Both the position numbers and the translations under genes were made by a program. Positions 24,460 to 35,239 of a stretch of DNA of 64,000 nucleotides are shown here, piece after piece. The stretch is from the NCBI RefSeq assembly GCF_000003815.2, contig NC_049982.1, positions 29,599,433 through 29,663,432 on the forward strand. The letters are read 5' to 3'. Position 1 is the stretch's first letter. Every line of letters begins with the position of its first letter. The stretch is from Branchiostoma floridae (taxonomy: Eukaryota > Chordata > Leptocardii > Amphioxiformes > Branchiostomatidae). A model generated the notes under the pieces. That model was not told the origin of the DNA, made no database searches, and saw nothing but the letters and a program-made list of their open reading frames with translations.

Positions 24460-26970
24460 ATGATATCAAGTGTTGAAAGTAACGCACACTTTGTTTGAAA
24501 TTTCGTAAGTCCGACCGTATGGAGTCGCTTTTTTTGCGGTTACCGAAGGGTTCGCTTAGCGGTTAGCGGTTATCCCCCAGGTGAGCCTTCATTCGTATGT
24601 AGAAAAGTTAAAAAGTGATTTTAGGCCTCAAATCACTTTCTACCTAATGCCCACGGGTTTTACTATAATATTCAAGTATTGAAAGTAACGCACACTTTGT
24701 TTGAAATTTCGTAAGTCGGATCGTATGGGGTCGCTTTTTTACGGTTACCGAAAGGTTCGCTTAGCGGTTAGCGGTTATCCCCCAGGTGAGCATTCATTCG
24801 TATGTAGAAAAGTTACAAAGTAATTTTGGGTACTCAAATCACTTTCTTCCTTCTGCCCACGGGTTTTATTATGATATTTAAGTGTTGAAAGTAACGCACA
24901 CTTTGTTTGAAATTTCGTTAGTCCGACCGTATGGGGTCGCTTTTTTTGCGGTTACCGAAGGGTTCGCTTAGCGGTTAGCGGTTATCCCCCAGGTGAGCCT
25001 TCATTCGTATGTAGAAAAGTTACAAAGTAATTTTAGGCACTCAAATCACTTTCTACCTTCTTCCCACGGGTTTTACTATGATATTCAAGTGTTGAAAGTA
25101 ACGCACACTGTGTTTGAAATTTCGTAAGTCCGATCGTATGGGGTCGCTTTTTTGCGGTTACCGAAGGGTTCTCTTAGCGGTTATCCCCCAGGTGAGCCTT
25201 CATTCGTATGTAGAAAAGTTACAAAGTAATTTTGGGTACTCAAATTACTTTCTGCCTTCTGACCACGGGTTTTACCATGATATTCAAGTGTGAAAGTAAC
25301 GCACACTTTGTTTGAAATTTCGTAAGTCCGATTGTATGGGGTCGCTTTTTTGCGGTTACCGAAGGGTTTTCTCAGCGGTTATTGGTTATCCCCCAGGTGA
25401 GCCTTCATTTGGAAGTAGAAAAGTTACAATGTGATTTCGGGTACTCAGATCACTTTCTACCTTCTGCCCACGGGATTTACTATGATATTCAAGTGTTGAA
25501 AGTAACGCTAACTTTGTTTGAAATTTCGTAAGTCCGCTCGTATGGGGTCGCTTTTTTGCGGTTACCGAAATGTTCGCTTAGCGGTTAGCGGTTATCCCCA
25601 GGTGAGCCTTCATTCGTATGTAGAAAAGTTACAAAGTAATTTTGGGTACTCAAATCATTTTCTACCTTCTGCCCACGGGTTTTACTATGATATTCAAGTG
25701 TTGAAAGTAACGCACACTTTGTTTGAAATTTCGTAAGTCCGATCGTATGGGGTCGCTTTTTTGCGGTTACCGAAAGGTTCGCTTAGCGGTTATCGGTTAT
25801 CCCCCAGGTGAGCCTTCATTCGTATGTAGAAAAGTTACGAAGTAATTTTGGATACTCAAATCACTTTCTACCTTCTACCCAGGAGTTTTACTATGATATT
25901 CAAGTGTTGAAAGTAACGCACACTTTGTTTGAAATTTCGTAAGTCCGACCGTATGGGGTCGCTTTTTTTGCGGTTACCGAAGGGTTCGCTTAGCGGTTAT
26001 CCCCCAGGTGAGCCTTCATTCGTATGTAGAAAAGTTACAAAGTAATTTTAGGCACTCAAATCACTTTCTACCTTCTTCCCACGGGTTTTACTATGATATT
26101 CAAGTGTTGAAAGTAACGCACACTGTGTTTGAATTTCGTAAGTCCGATCGTATGGGTCGCTTTTTTGCGTTACCGAAGGGTTCGCTTACCGGTTATCCCC
26201 CAGGTGAGCCTTCATTCGTATGTAGAAAAGTTACAAAGTAATTTTGGGTACTCAAATTACTTTCTGCCTTCTGACCACGGGTTTACCATGATATTCAAGT
26301 GTTGAAAGTAACGCACACTTTGTTTGAAATTTCGTAAGTCCGATTGTATGGGGTCGCTTTTTTGCGGTTACCGAAGGGTTTTCTTAGCGGTTAGTGGTTA
26401 TCCCCCAGGTTAGCGTTCATTTGTAAGTAGAAAAGTTACAATGTAATTTCGGGTACTCAAATCACTTTCTATCTTCTGCCCACGGGATTTACTATTATAT
26501 TCAAGTGTTGAAAGTAACGCACACTTTGTTCGAAATTTCGTAAGTCCGCTCGTATGGGGTCGCTTTTTGCGGTTACCGAAAGGTTCGCTTAGCGGTTAGC
26601 GGTTATCCCCCAGGTGAGGCTTCATTCGTATGTAGAAAAGTTACGAAGTAATTTTGGATACTCAAATCACTTTCTACCTTCTGCCCAGGGGTTTAACTAT
26701 GATATTCAAGTGTTGAAAGTAACGCACACTTTGTTTGAAATTTCGTAAGTCCGACCGTATGTGGTCGCTTTTTTTGCGGTTACCGAAGGGTTCGCTTAGC
26801 GGTTAGCATCAATCCCCCAGGTGAGCCTTCATTCGTATGTAGAAAAGTTACAAAGTGATTTTAGGCCTCAAATCACTTTCTACCTAATGCCCAGGGGTTT
26901 TACTATGATATTCAAGTGTTGAAAGTAACGCACACTTTGTTTGAATTTCGTAGTCCGATTGTGTAAGGCG
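24460..26970. repeat. Satellite array block 3, ~200-207 bp monomer
   Basis: The monomer is the same, in the same orientation as blocks 1 and 2, on the far side of the Arf island; about 12 monomers. Diagnostic variants (GGTTTACCATG lacking one T near 26280; AACTTTGTTTG after a changed CGC near 25510) match variants in blocks 1 and 2, so the three blocks are one family with shared history. It ends at a 100-N gap (26976-27075). Confidence 0.95.
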
Positions 26971-27189
26971 GTGGTNNNNNNNNNNNNNNNNNNNNNNNNN
27001 NNNNNNNNNNNNNNNNNNNNNNNNNNNNNNNNNNNNNNNNNNNNNNNNNNNNNNNNNNNNNNNNNNNNNNNNNNNTATATGTTGTTGTCTCTTTGATGAT
27101 TTCAAATCTAAAGATTTGTACGTGCGCCGCTAACTTATTTCTTTCTATTCAAACCGCATAGTCTCTCATTTCATTCACATACAGAGAGA

Positions 27190-27640
27190 GACGTTCATTA
27201 GTATTCATAGTCAAATTCGAGCTAATGTTCCAGAATGATACTGTACTTTCTTGTCATGCATAATTCAACAAAAAGTTTCCAAGTCAAAACAGGACTAAAG
27301 TTATAATGCAACTCTTGTGATTCTATGAAACATATTGTTATAAATCTTGCAATGCCAAATTTGCCCGGATGATGTAGTGTGGATATCTTATTGACAGATG
27401 AAATATGAAATTCTATTCTTGTCCTGGCTAGACTACGTACTGGCAAAATGCCACAGCAAGTAAATGTTATAGATGACTTATTACTCAGTGACCGGAGGGT
27501 AACCTCCATCGACAGAGTACTGTTGTTGCATGTGATGAGTGTTGGCAACAGTATCTCTATGTTCCGTTTGCCTCATTCGTATGTAGTTTGGCATGTCGTC
27601 TGCAATCAGTTGCGTGATGAAGCACGTTGCTCATTTTAAC
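27190..27640 (+). repeat. Diverged direct repeat, copy 1
   Basis: The block beginning GTTCATTAGTATTCATAGTC and ending near GTTGCTCATTTTAAC reappears, diverged, at 28165-28783. Shared words include CTTGTCATGCAT, TCAACAAAAAGTT, GTCAAAACAGG, AAAGTTATAATG and GATGATGTAGTGT. No coding domain was recognised. Near 27449 it carries CACAGCAAGTAAATGTTAT, a motif that recurs at 34616 and, inverted, at 28090 and 35128. Confidence 0.7.
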
Positions 27641-28164
27641 GGTAGCTGTTGTTATAATCGACGTAATAATTTCAAAAATGACCCCTACGTCCCTCGGTAT
27701 ATTGGCCCAGGTCTGCAGTACCTCCGAGCGTTTGGCTTGCGGTAATTGGATATTGCCACCGAACAGATGTTGAGTGATGCAGATATGGGGTTATGTTCTC
27801 TTATGTACAGAACAGCTGTCGCGTTATAGGAATCACCTAAACAGATGTTAGACACTCGCTTCTCAGTACATCGCATTGGTCAGTGCCAGAGTTATAACAA
27901 ACAAGTACATACTTTGCCCTGGTAATAAGCTCTCAGTAATACGGCTTCGTGCACTCGTTTTGTCACCTAAATTAATGTTTTAGAGCGTGTAGTGTCTATC
28001 TGTCTGTTTTGAAAATCTAAAAATCTTGTTTTTGTTTTCCTTATCTTATTTTCTTCGCCCTCTTGCATTAAATTTGGAGTCTGTAGACCATGCCATCCAT
28101 AAAAGTTACTTGCTGTGACATGAACTGTATAAATCTCCCTTTCCATTCACGTACCATGGGTTCA

Positions 28165-28783
28165 CGTTCATTGGTATTGGTGGTCAAGTTCGAGCAAATG
28201 CTCTATAATGATACTGTACTCTCTTGTCATGCATGATTCAACAAAAAGTTCCGTTCATTGGTATTCATAGTCAAGTTTGAGCAAATGCTCCATAATGATA
28301 CTCTGCGCACTTGTCATGCATATATCAACAAAAAGTTACAAGGTCAAAACAGGCATAAAGTTATAATGTAACTCTTATGATTCTGTTATTGATAGAAAAA
28401 ACTTGTGCATAGTATTGTGTGCTATAACGAGTTATGAACCGTACCATACGTATTTTCTCCGATGATGTAGTGTTGTATATCGCATTGACAGATAGAGTAG
28501 CACTGAACCTTCTTGAATATATTGTCTGCCGTCGCTGGATCATTTACATACAGCCTACTGGCATAATGCTTGATTTACAGTACAGTTTAACACAACGAGA
28601 GGGGTAGAATTGTGGAAATCTTACAGCCCGATCGATCGTAAATTCAACTCTTCACTGTTATAAAGGGGGTGGCGCTTACAACTGCGTGCATTCACTGGTG
28701 TGCCCGTCTACTGGATTGGTCCTGTCTTTTACCATACTTTGCGGTGAGGCACGATTAATTCCCATTGCTTATTTTGACATATA
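28165..28783 (+). repeat. Diverged direct repeat, copy 2, with internal duplication
   Basis: This matches 27190-27640 over most of its length. It has an internal duplication of about 90 bp: the GTTCATTGGTATT ... CAACAAAAAGTT segment occurs twice, near 28170 and 28252. The copy is non-coding. Confidence 0.65.
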
Positions 28784-28870
28784 ACCTGCTTCCTCTAGCT
28801 AGTACTGTTAGAAGCCCGTGTTGATTCCAAATATTCTTGGTTTTTAACTAGGCGGTATATGCATCGTAAA

Positions 28871-29215
28871 GCTAAGGGCACAACCCGCCGTACGTGCAAT
28901 TTGTCCGTATGTTTTTGGGGAGGCCACGTCCACCACATTTTTCTGAAAACGTTCAGGTTGTACGTATACAGGGTATACAGGGCAGGCGCGTCGCTCGTTG
29001 TAGCACGTACGGGGGGGGGGGGGGGTGAATCCGCATCCCGATGACACACAAAGTTTTACCTGCTTCTACGGCGTGTCTGCTTGCTCCAAAATCCGTCGGA
29101 TTCCCTACGAGTTCGTACGGAGGCGGTACTTACCATTTACAAATCCCAAAAGATTGCCCACGTTTTGGCACGTAAACAGCGCGTATTTGCACGTACGGCG
29201 GGTTGTGCCCTTAGC
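28871..29215. mobile_element. Inverted-repeat element (MITE-like), CGTACG-rich family, copy 1
   Basis: The ends are near-perfect inverted repeats: TAAGGGCACAACCCGCCG then TACGTGCAA at 28873, and TTGCACGTACGGCGGGTT then GTGCCCTTA ending near 29213. A second copy in opposite orientation lies at 46181-46489, so this is a mobile family and not a chance palindrome. There is a G-run at 29009-29023 inside. No transposase is encoded, so it is non-autonomous. A clear target duplication is not visible for this copy. Confidence 0.8.
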
Positions 29216-29331
29216 CTTTCGAAGAAGAAGCTAAGTCGACTTATTTCAATCGGAATCAGTAGACTCCTTCTTTAGCCTTCTTCTTCGTAATTCCAAAACA
29301 GAGAAGTGTAAAATGTTTATTTCTTCCCCAG

Positions 29332-29345
29332 ACTCTACGAAGAAG
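29332..29345 (+). other. Short 5' UTR after a splice acceptor
   Basis: TTATTTCTTCCCCAG is a good acceptor immediately before ACTCTACGAAGAAG and the ATG at 29346. This suggests the secreted-protein exon begins at 29332, with an upstream 5' UTR exon not identified. Confidence 0.45.
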
Positions 29346-29913
29346 ATGTTTGATGTGAAACTTGTCACAGTGATGATCTTGGCCGTTGCCTTGATTGCCT
29401 CTGGTCAAAGAAGACAGGCTAAGGAGGCATCAAAAGATGCTGGGTCTTCGAACGTTAAAGAGATGACCGAAGAGCGGAAGAACATCCTGAAGGAAGCCTA
29501 TGAGAAGACCTTCTTATCGGGTCTCATCACTGGGATGCTCCAGAAGAACATCGAGAAGGAACTTGACGAAATTGTGACACAACAACAGAAGAAACTCTTG
29601 CAAGAGGAGCTAATGAGACTCTACCACAATGCTATCTTCCTTGCAGGGTTGCCGAACAGCGAAGACAAAGTTAATGAAATCTTGGCTGGAGAGGGTGGGG
29701 ATCTAAAGGCCTTCATTGAGGAAGAAATTCAATGAGGACATCAAGAAGATCTTGAAGACAGTAGAGCCTACCTCCGGGGCTCATTCTAGTGTAGAAGTAA
29801 CAAAAGATGAAACTGCGCACATGTATAACCCCGGGCCTGGAGGACGTAATAAGGATCAGGACTACGAGAAACTCTCGACCATTCTGCAGCGTATGATGGA
29901 ACGGAGTCTGTAA
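29346..29913 (+). CDS. Small secreted alpha-helical protein, frameshifted in this assembly
   Basis: The chosen start, MFDVKLVTVMILAVALIASG, is a typical signal peptide directly after a splice acceptor. The longer open frame from 29313 would begin inside the intron-like tract. The mature part is rich in Lys, Glu and Gln, with amphipathic helical stretches (EERKNILKEAYEKTF; KNIEKELDEIVTQQQKK), and the frame stops at 29735. The +1 frame takes over from 29716 with the same composition (KFNEDIKKILKTVEP ... LSTILQRMMERSL) and stops at 29913. So one protein of about 190 residues was probably encoded, broken by a one-base change or sequencing error near 29716-29735. I do not recognise the family. There are no cysteines in the mature part, unlike most secreted invertebrate peptides. 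Confidence 0.6.
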
Positions 29914-29967
29914 TTCCGCAAACGTGGACTGAAAGACTGAGGTAACATCATTTGAAGTAGATTTTTT

Positions 29968-30067
29968 NNNNNNNNNNNNNNNNNNNNNNNNNNNNNNNNN
30001 NNNNNNNNNNNNNNNNNNNNNNNNNNNNNNNNNNNNNNNNNNNNNNNNNNNNNNNNNNNNNNNNNNN
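29968..30067. other. Assembly gap (100 N)
   Basis: This is a standard-length gap just downstream of the small secreted-protein gene, so its 3' UTR or a last exon may be missing. Confidence 0.95.
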
Positions 30068-30663
30068 CGGATATCATCACTACTTTGTATACTAACCAAG
30101 GAAATATTGATATTAGTTAAGTTAAACTTTGTTCCAACTCAAAGAAAAAACTCACGATGAACTTTCAGTCTATCTTGCCGACCTTCATAAGATGTCTGAT
30201 GTTTCGGAAGTCCGAAACAAGACTGGGTTGTGAAAGGCATATCCTTAAGGAGACAATGTAAATCATTTTTTCATTTAAATCAATTTAAAGTGAAGATAAC
30301 TTAAACATTTCAAAACATGTAAGTATTTTTTTGCTCATTGGGCAAACTAGCGTTTAGCCTAGGTTACCCACTGGACAAAGCAGAAACCTGTGTGTAGACA
30401 ATGGCATCAATGCAGGCGTATGTTAAGTGCATATTTCACGTACATGAATTGTTTTTGGATAGAAATACCAATGAGGTTACATAGGGATGAACTTTTAGCC
30501 TAAGTACAATACAATGTAGTATGGCAGCTTTGCAAGTCAAATATATGACTAGACTCCAAGTGTTCAACCTTCGGGCGTCCTTGTTGTAAGGTGTCTGATG
30601 TGCAACATGGCAGAGCAATGCATTTCTAACTGTTGAAGGGATTCATTAGTCACGTATGTACAC
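30068..30663. other. Intergenic, no gene seen
   Basis: No coding exon or recognisable element was found. The only structure noticed is a small perfect hairpin word, TGTTTCGG-AAGT-CCGAAACA, near 30200. Confidence 0.5.
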
Positions 30664-31156
30664 AGCTAATAAAATTTTCATCAAGCAGTGACTACTTTTT
30701 AAAGGTAAACACACGTACCTCCAAATTTTCGATGGCTATCCATCTTGATCACGGAATGACCTAGTTCTCGCGAGAGTTTCACCAAGCCAACATCTACTCC
30801 AGTCGCTCCACATCGTAACCACCAAAATCAAAGCCTATCTCAGACACCGTCGAGATTATTGACCAAGAACCACTAAGGCCCACAGAAAGGTCAAACAAGC
30901 AGTTCACATCCAGTTGGAAAGTGCGAAGTTGAATTGTAATGATGGCTGGGAGCTGTCCAAGTCCTACTTACACCTACTCCGCAAGGAGGCGGGGGTGAAG
31001 GACAAAATATCCAAGTCTCGTCATAGTTTCTCGCAACTCTCGCGAGAACTACGTCACTCCGTGAGCAAGATGGACAGATATCCGTCGAGAATTTGGAGGT
31101 ACGTGTGTTTACCTTTACAAACGTAGTCACTGCTTGATGGAAATTCTATTAACTAC
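30664..31156. mobile_element. Fold-back element with ~110-bp inverted arms
   Basis: The left arm (about 30665-30780) and right arm (about 31015-31154) are reverse complements at high identity. Shared words include CATCAAGCAGTGACTAC, AAAGGTAAACACACGTACCT, CCAAATT and a TCTCGCGAGA palindrome in each arm (30766-30775; 31038-31047). No transposase is seen between the arms. A diverged half-copy with a 14-bp target duplication lies at 60276-60492, supporting mobility. Confidence 0.75.
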
Positions 31157-31564
31157 ATTTCTGATTACGCTTGTTTACAAGCTTTACTGTAGCGCTTGAA
31201 TGATTTGACTGCAAGTTATATCACAATATCTGTATGGAAGACATTTGATGTTATTAGAATAAGTTTATTGCAAATATAATTATTGCTTAAGATTTAATTG
31301 CAAGTTACAAAATGAGAGACAAACTATGGTGAAAAATATAGTAAGCAAAGACTCTAGTCTAAAGGCTAAAATGTAAGGCATAAAGCAGAGATGTGGTGGA
31401 AAACGAATTCTTATGGAATTTGAAGGAAGAAGCACATTACCATACACGGTTGAGATAATTCGCTCTTGTCTTTTTAACATATAATAAAGTATAATGTCAT
31501 CTGTCTGTTTGCGTTCTGTTTTTATCCTTTCTTTTCCTTTCTATTGGCACATGTACAGTATCGG

Positions 31565-31795
31565 TGGCACGGCGGCCTTGTGATTAGGGTTGTTGACTCC
31601 AACCCGAAGTTCAAACATAGACAAGTCCCAACAATGTGCCATTGGGAAAGTCACTGTTTACCGGTTTCCTCACCAGACATGGGTAAAGATGATTACCGAA
31701 GCTAGGGACGTCCCTCGGAAGTCCCACGTTTGGAGAGAGTCACACCTCGAGCACGTTAACTCAACACTTAATACGAGTACAGGTCCTCCTCGGTT
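31565..31795 (+). mobile_element. tRNA-like SINE, candidate
   Basis: GGTGGCACGGCGGCCTTGTG and GATTAGGGTTGTTGACTC resemble the 5' half of tRNA-derived SINEs, with an A-box-like word. AAGTTCAAACA is a weak B box about 35 bp further on. A body with GATTACCGAAGCTAGGGACG followed by TCCCTCGGA comes next. Both boxes are degenerate. Confidence 0.4.
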
Positions 31796-31844
31796 TGAGT
31801 AGATCAATCAAATATGTACGGATATGTAGCTAGTAGGTAGGCAC

Positions 31845-32340
31845 TAGGTCTGGGTATCGGTACAGCGTACCGGTACAAAACCGTTTTTTCTTATTGGACC
31901 GGTCCAGAAAAACCGGACCTGAAAAAATTTGGTGGACCGGATGCTTGACCGATTAGAAAATTAACATATTATTTTATCAGGTATTCACACATTTTGGCGC
32001 TTGCGTTGATGGCATTGCTGCCCCTACGGCCGATGAGGCTATGGGACCGGTGAGGTGAGGTGAGGTGAGGTGGAAGAAAATAACAAGAGTGAAGTACAGT
32101 AGAGTTTATAGTACTTTCTACCAAGTTTTACAGCCAATCGCATATGTGCAGTTAGCGTTGTAGGATTTTAAAACGCCAGTGTGAGTCTAATACTCCACCA
32201 AACAAATTCCTTTGTAGTGAAATGGACCATTGGTATCAGACATACTGCATCAGGTCCAGGTTCAGGTCCGGACCTGGACCTGATCCTTTGGACCTGAACC
32301 GGACCTGGACCTGAATTTTCTGTACCGGTACCCACCCCTA
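31845..32340. mobile_element. Non-autonomous hAT-type element, 496 bp
   Basis: The ends are inverted repeats TAGGTCTGGGTATCGGTAC and GTACCGGTACCCACCCCTA. They are flanked by a perfect 8-bp direct repeat GTAGGCAC (31837-31844 and 32341-32348). An 8-bp target duplication with TAGGG/CAGGG-like ends is the hallmark of hAT elements. The interior has CCGGTCC/GGACCTG-rich repeats near both ends and no transposase. An embedded segment (32005-32070) matches 40530-40580. A diverged solo right end lies near 60885-60980. Confidence 0.82.
32005..32072 (+). repeat. LINE-tail-like fragment with (GTGAG)n, copy 1
   Basis: GTTGATGGCATTGCTGCCCC and TACGGC..TGAGGCTATGGGACCGGTGAGGT are shared almost exactly with 40530-40580. 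Here the segment ends in a GTGAG tandem run. In frame, the 40500 copy reads [14 protein letters not shown], so it may be the C-terminus and tail of a retroelement ORF. That identity is inference. Confidence 0.55.
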
Positions 32341-32505
32341 GTAGGCACTGTTCAACACCAATCTGGTGTATTGCGACATGCAGCGGTTCACCGCGGTAAG
32401 ACAAATAAACATCTTCATACCCTAAATCACCACATTTCGTGTGGTCCACCAACTTATGACCAATGAATAGGTACACCATTTCAAATCAAGGATGAATCAG
32501 ATATT

Positions 32506-32581
32506 ACTCAATTTACTTGTGTCGTGGACATTATTACATTAATCAAAATGAAATAACGTCCACGACACAAGTAAATTGAGT
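32506..32581. repeat. Perfect 24-bp inverted repeat (hairpin)
   Basis: ACTCAATTTACTTGTGTCGT then GGAC (32506-32529) is the exact reverse complement of 32558-32581. With one mismatch the stem extends to about 30 bp around a loop of about 16 bases. No element ends or coding sequence explain it. Confidence 0.85.
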
Positions 32582-32589
32582 CATGGGCA

Positions 32590-33060
32590 AAACAGTGATA
32601 CAATGAGCTGCTATGTCTCTTTTTTCACTTGGAGGGAAGACAAAAAAATGGGGAAATTTGAAAAATCTATTAGGAATTCAATAATACTTCTTCTTTAAAA
32701 ACACACCTTACACGTTAACTAAGTTCTGCAAAGTTTCCTTTAAAACATACCTTTCTATATCTGTTTAGAGTTCCTCGAGGTGTGGTGTCTACAAAGTTTG
32801 CGCGGACACGTTGCAGAAATTAGTTTTTTTTGTCCTGTAGACTTCCGTCAATTCCTGGCAATAGGACGTATGATATACACGGTTAGGCTAGCTCCTAAGC
32901 GTCGCCAATAACAATTAGAGTTATCATGCTGCCCGTGTAACGTTCACGCAGTGCAAATTCATTAGTTATGTATAGAAAAAAAAAGATCAGGCACTGAAAC
33001 TTGCTGCATTAGGCCACTATGTAGGGCCAAGTATAATAATGTTTACCTACACGGCGGTAT
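32590..33060. other. Intergenic, nothing recognised
   Basis: This is AT-rich DNA with no coding exon or repeat identified. Confidence 0.45.
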
Positions 33061-33065
33061 TTAAC

Positions 33066-33245
33066 TGGCGTAGCGACGCTAAGAAAACAGCTTCAAAAGT
33101 GAAAGTTCTTGGAGAGATAAACCTGAAAACAGGGAAACACCAGACCCTTCCAGAAACAACATATACAACATAACCAGTACGCTTGGACTGCGGAGAACGT
33201 AACACTGGGCTAAACCTTCTTGCAACTTTAAGGTAAGTTGAAACG
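33066..33245 (+). repeat. Dispersed repeat, copy A
   Basis: CGACGCTAAGAAAACAGCTT and CAAAAGTGAAAG, followed by further matching words (GGAGA..AAAC, ACTT..TTGCAAC), correspond to 43544-43690 in the same orientation. The copies are diverged and non-coding. Confidence 0.6.
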
Positions 33246-34200
33246 TGCTTTTAAAATACACTTGTTATTGTGCAAGTAGCACTTTCACATTCAACATGCC
33301 ACCATTTTTTTTAGGTTAGAAATGTATGTAACATTAAATTTTAAAATTCATAATGCATTCCGTAGTCAATTTTTGGTGAAGTATGTATCATTTCTTTGAG
33401 AATGTTGTTTCTATCGTTTTTGTTGTTGTTGTCAAACACGTTTAACACATGGCAATATCAAAATACCACAGCGAAGCCGTTTTGATCGTGAACATATCAT
33501 CCAACAGTATTCCCACTGTCAATTCTTCTGCATATAACTACACAAACACATATCAATAGGCAAGTCAGCAGAGGTCTTATCAGTTGCCATAAGCTCCAAC
33601 TCCATAACTTTGCCCCCAAGGAAGCTTAGACGGACAGGTATGGTTTATTAAGCGAACCAAATCCAAAGACTCGGCAAACTTTCAGTCTTTGCAGATTTAA
33701 ACTTATAAATCAGCTCTGTCTAAGTTGTATCATAGTGTCCATCTAGCTTTGCAGCTTGAAAATATTTTTCCTCACTGCTGAATTAGCTTTGGTAGTAAGG
33801 TGTGTGTCTAGAAATATGACTACCTGACAGTGTATTGTAAGAAACCAGTTAATGCTGTGGCTCAGTAGAAGTTTGCATGTAATTAATTGATAGCTAATGT
33901 CTCACACTAAATGGCAAATCATTTTTGGCATTATTTTGTATCTTGGGCCAGGTGTCCTTTGAACAACTTTCTTTGTGTTTTAGCTTCTTAGAACACACAC
34001 CACTACCAGTGGACTAGCTAGCCCCCTGCTGTAGTGATTGCGTTGTGTGACTCAGGGCTAATGAAACAGAGATGGGCACCGCCCTATGCGCCACCAGGCG
34101 CGGGAAGGGTTTAACTTTAACTTTTTTCTTAGGCAACATATCTAGAGGTGGCAGCGTCGAGAGACGCAACTCTACTAAAGGACTGATACCCAGTGAAATT
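33246..34200. other. Intergenic, nothing recognised
   Basis: No exon or repeat identified. The region includes GTTGTTGTTGTC-type simple sequence near 33420. Confidence 0.4.
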
Positions 34201-34229
34201 TCAGATAGTCACGGCGATACAATTGTCGC

Positions 34230-34645
34230 CATAGCAGGACGCGATACGTTTTGTTTGCTGAATAGGAGTGTTGTCATGGTTCGTGCAAATGCAGGGTTAC
34301 TAGTTGGTACTTGTATGTTTGAACAGTTGATAGGGTGTTGAAAACACTTACACGTTTGTATACGTACAGGTAATTTCTTTTCGCATATTTCAAAATTCAC
34401 ATTTTCTCATATACATTAGAAAGATGAGTTGCAAATTTACATGATATACGCATAGTGATGTATTCCTTTAACTAACTTACATATGTCATAGACTATAAAT
34501 CTAATCACCAGATCAGGACCCGATAAGTTTTGTTTGCATGAAAAGAAGTATTGTGGTGGTGTACGTACAAATGCAGGGTTAATAATGGCATGTTTGAATA
34601 GTGGATTAGTTAGGCCACAGCAAGTAAATTTTATGGATGACATCC
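34230..34645 (+). repeat. Diverged direct repeat pair
   Basis: GATACGTTTTGTTTGC ... GCAAATGCAGGGTTACTAG (34240-34310) recurs as GATAAGTTTTGTTTGC ... ACAAATGCAGGGTTAATAA (34518-34585). Downstream is CACAGCAAGTAAATTTTATG, a motif shared with 27449 and, inverted, with 28090 and 35128. Confidence 0.55.
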
Positions 34646-35239
34646 GCGCGCTCATTATTTTTCGCCTGATTTTAGAAAAAGAAAACAAAAATTTTCTTCT
34701 TCTTGGAGATAGTCAACATGACGAAAAATTACCAAAATGAGCATGTATATTGTGTTGTATCCTAACAATTCTACTTGTAGAGGTGACACTGGCGTGGTAG
34801 CCATGGCTGTAGTTGTAGAAGTGAAAATAGATTTAGTTTGATAGTTGTAAAAGTGGCACCAATACGGATGGCATGAGTGTTACTGCAGTTACCAACTTTA
34901 TTAGTGATACCAGTCTACCACACTAGTGTCACATTTGCCACAACAGTACATGTTCTTAAAACAGGAATGAATGCCTTGTTGACTGTGATACCATGTTTTG
35001 TCACTTAAAATCTTGTGTTTATGGTGTCTATTTCGTATTTCGTGTCTATATTGTACAGCCATCTTGCTTTATTTACAGATCTTGTTTTTTTCGCCCTACC
35101 TCACTATTTTGCAGCCTGCAGAGGATGTCATCCATAAAATTTACTTGCTATGGTCTTATAGTAAACCCACATTGTATCCAGGAGCAACGGCGAAACCAGT
35201 AAAGCTTGTAGTACATGTGTCAAGAAAGCCTTAGCACAT

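Noticed and set aside
28795-29275. Open frames with Arg/Cys-rich peptides
   Set aside because: They lie within the CGTACG-rich inverted-repeat element and stay open because of its composition. Frames on both strands overlap completely.
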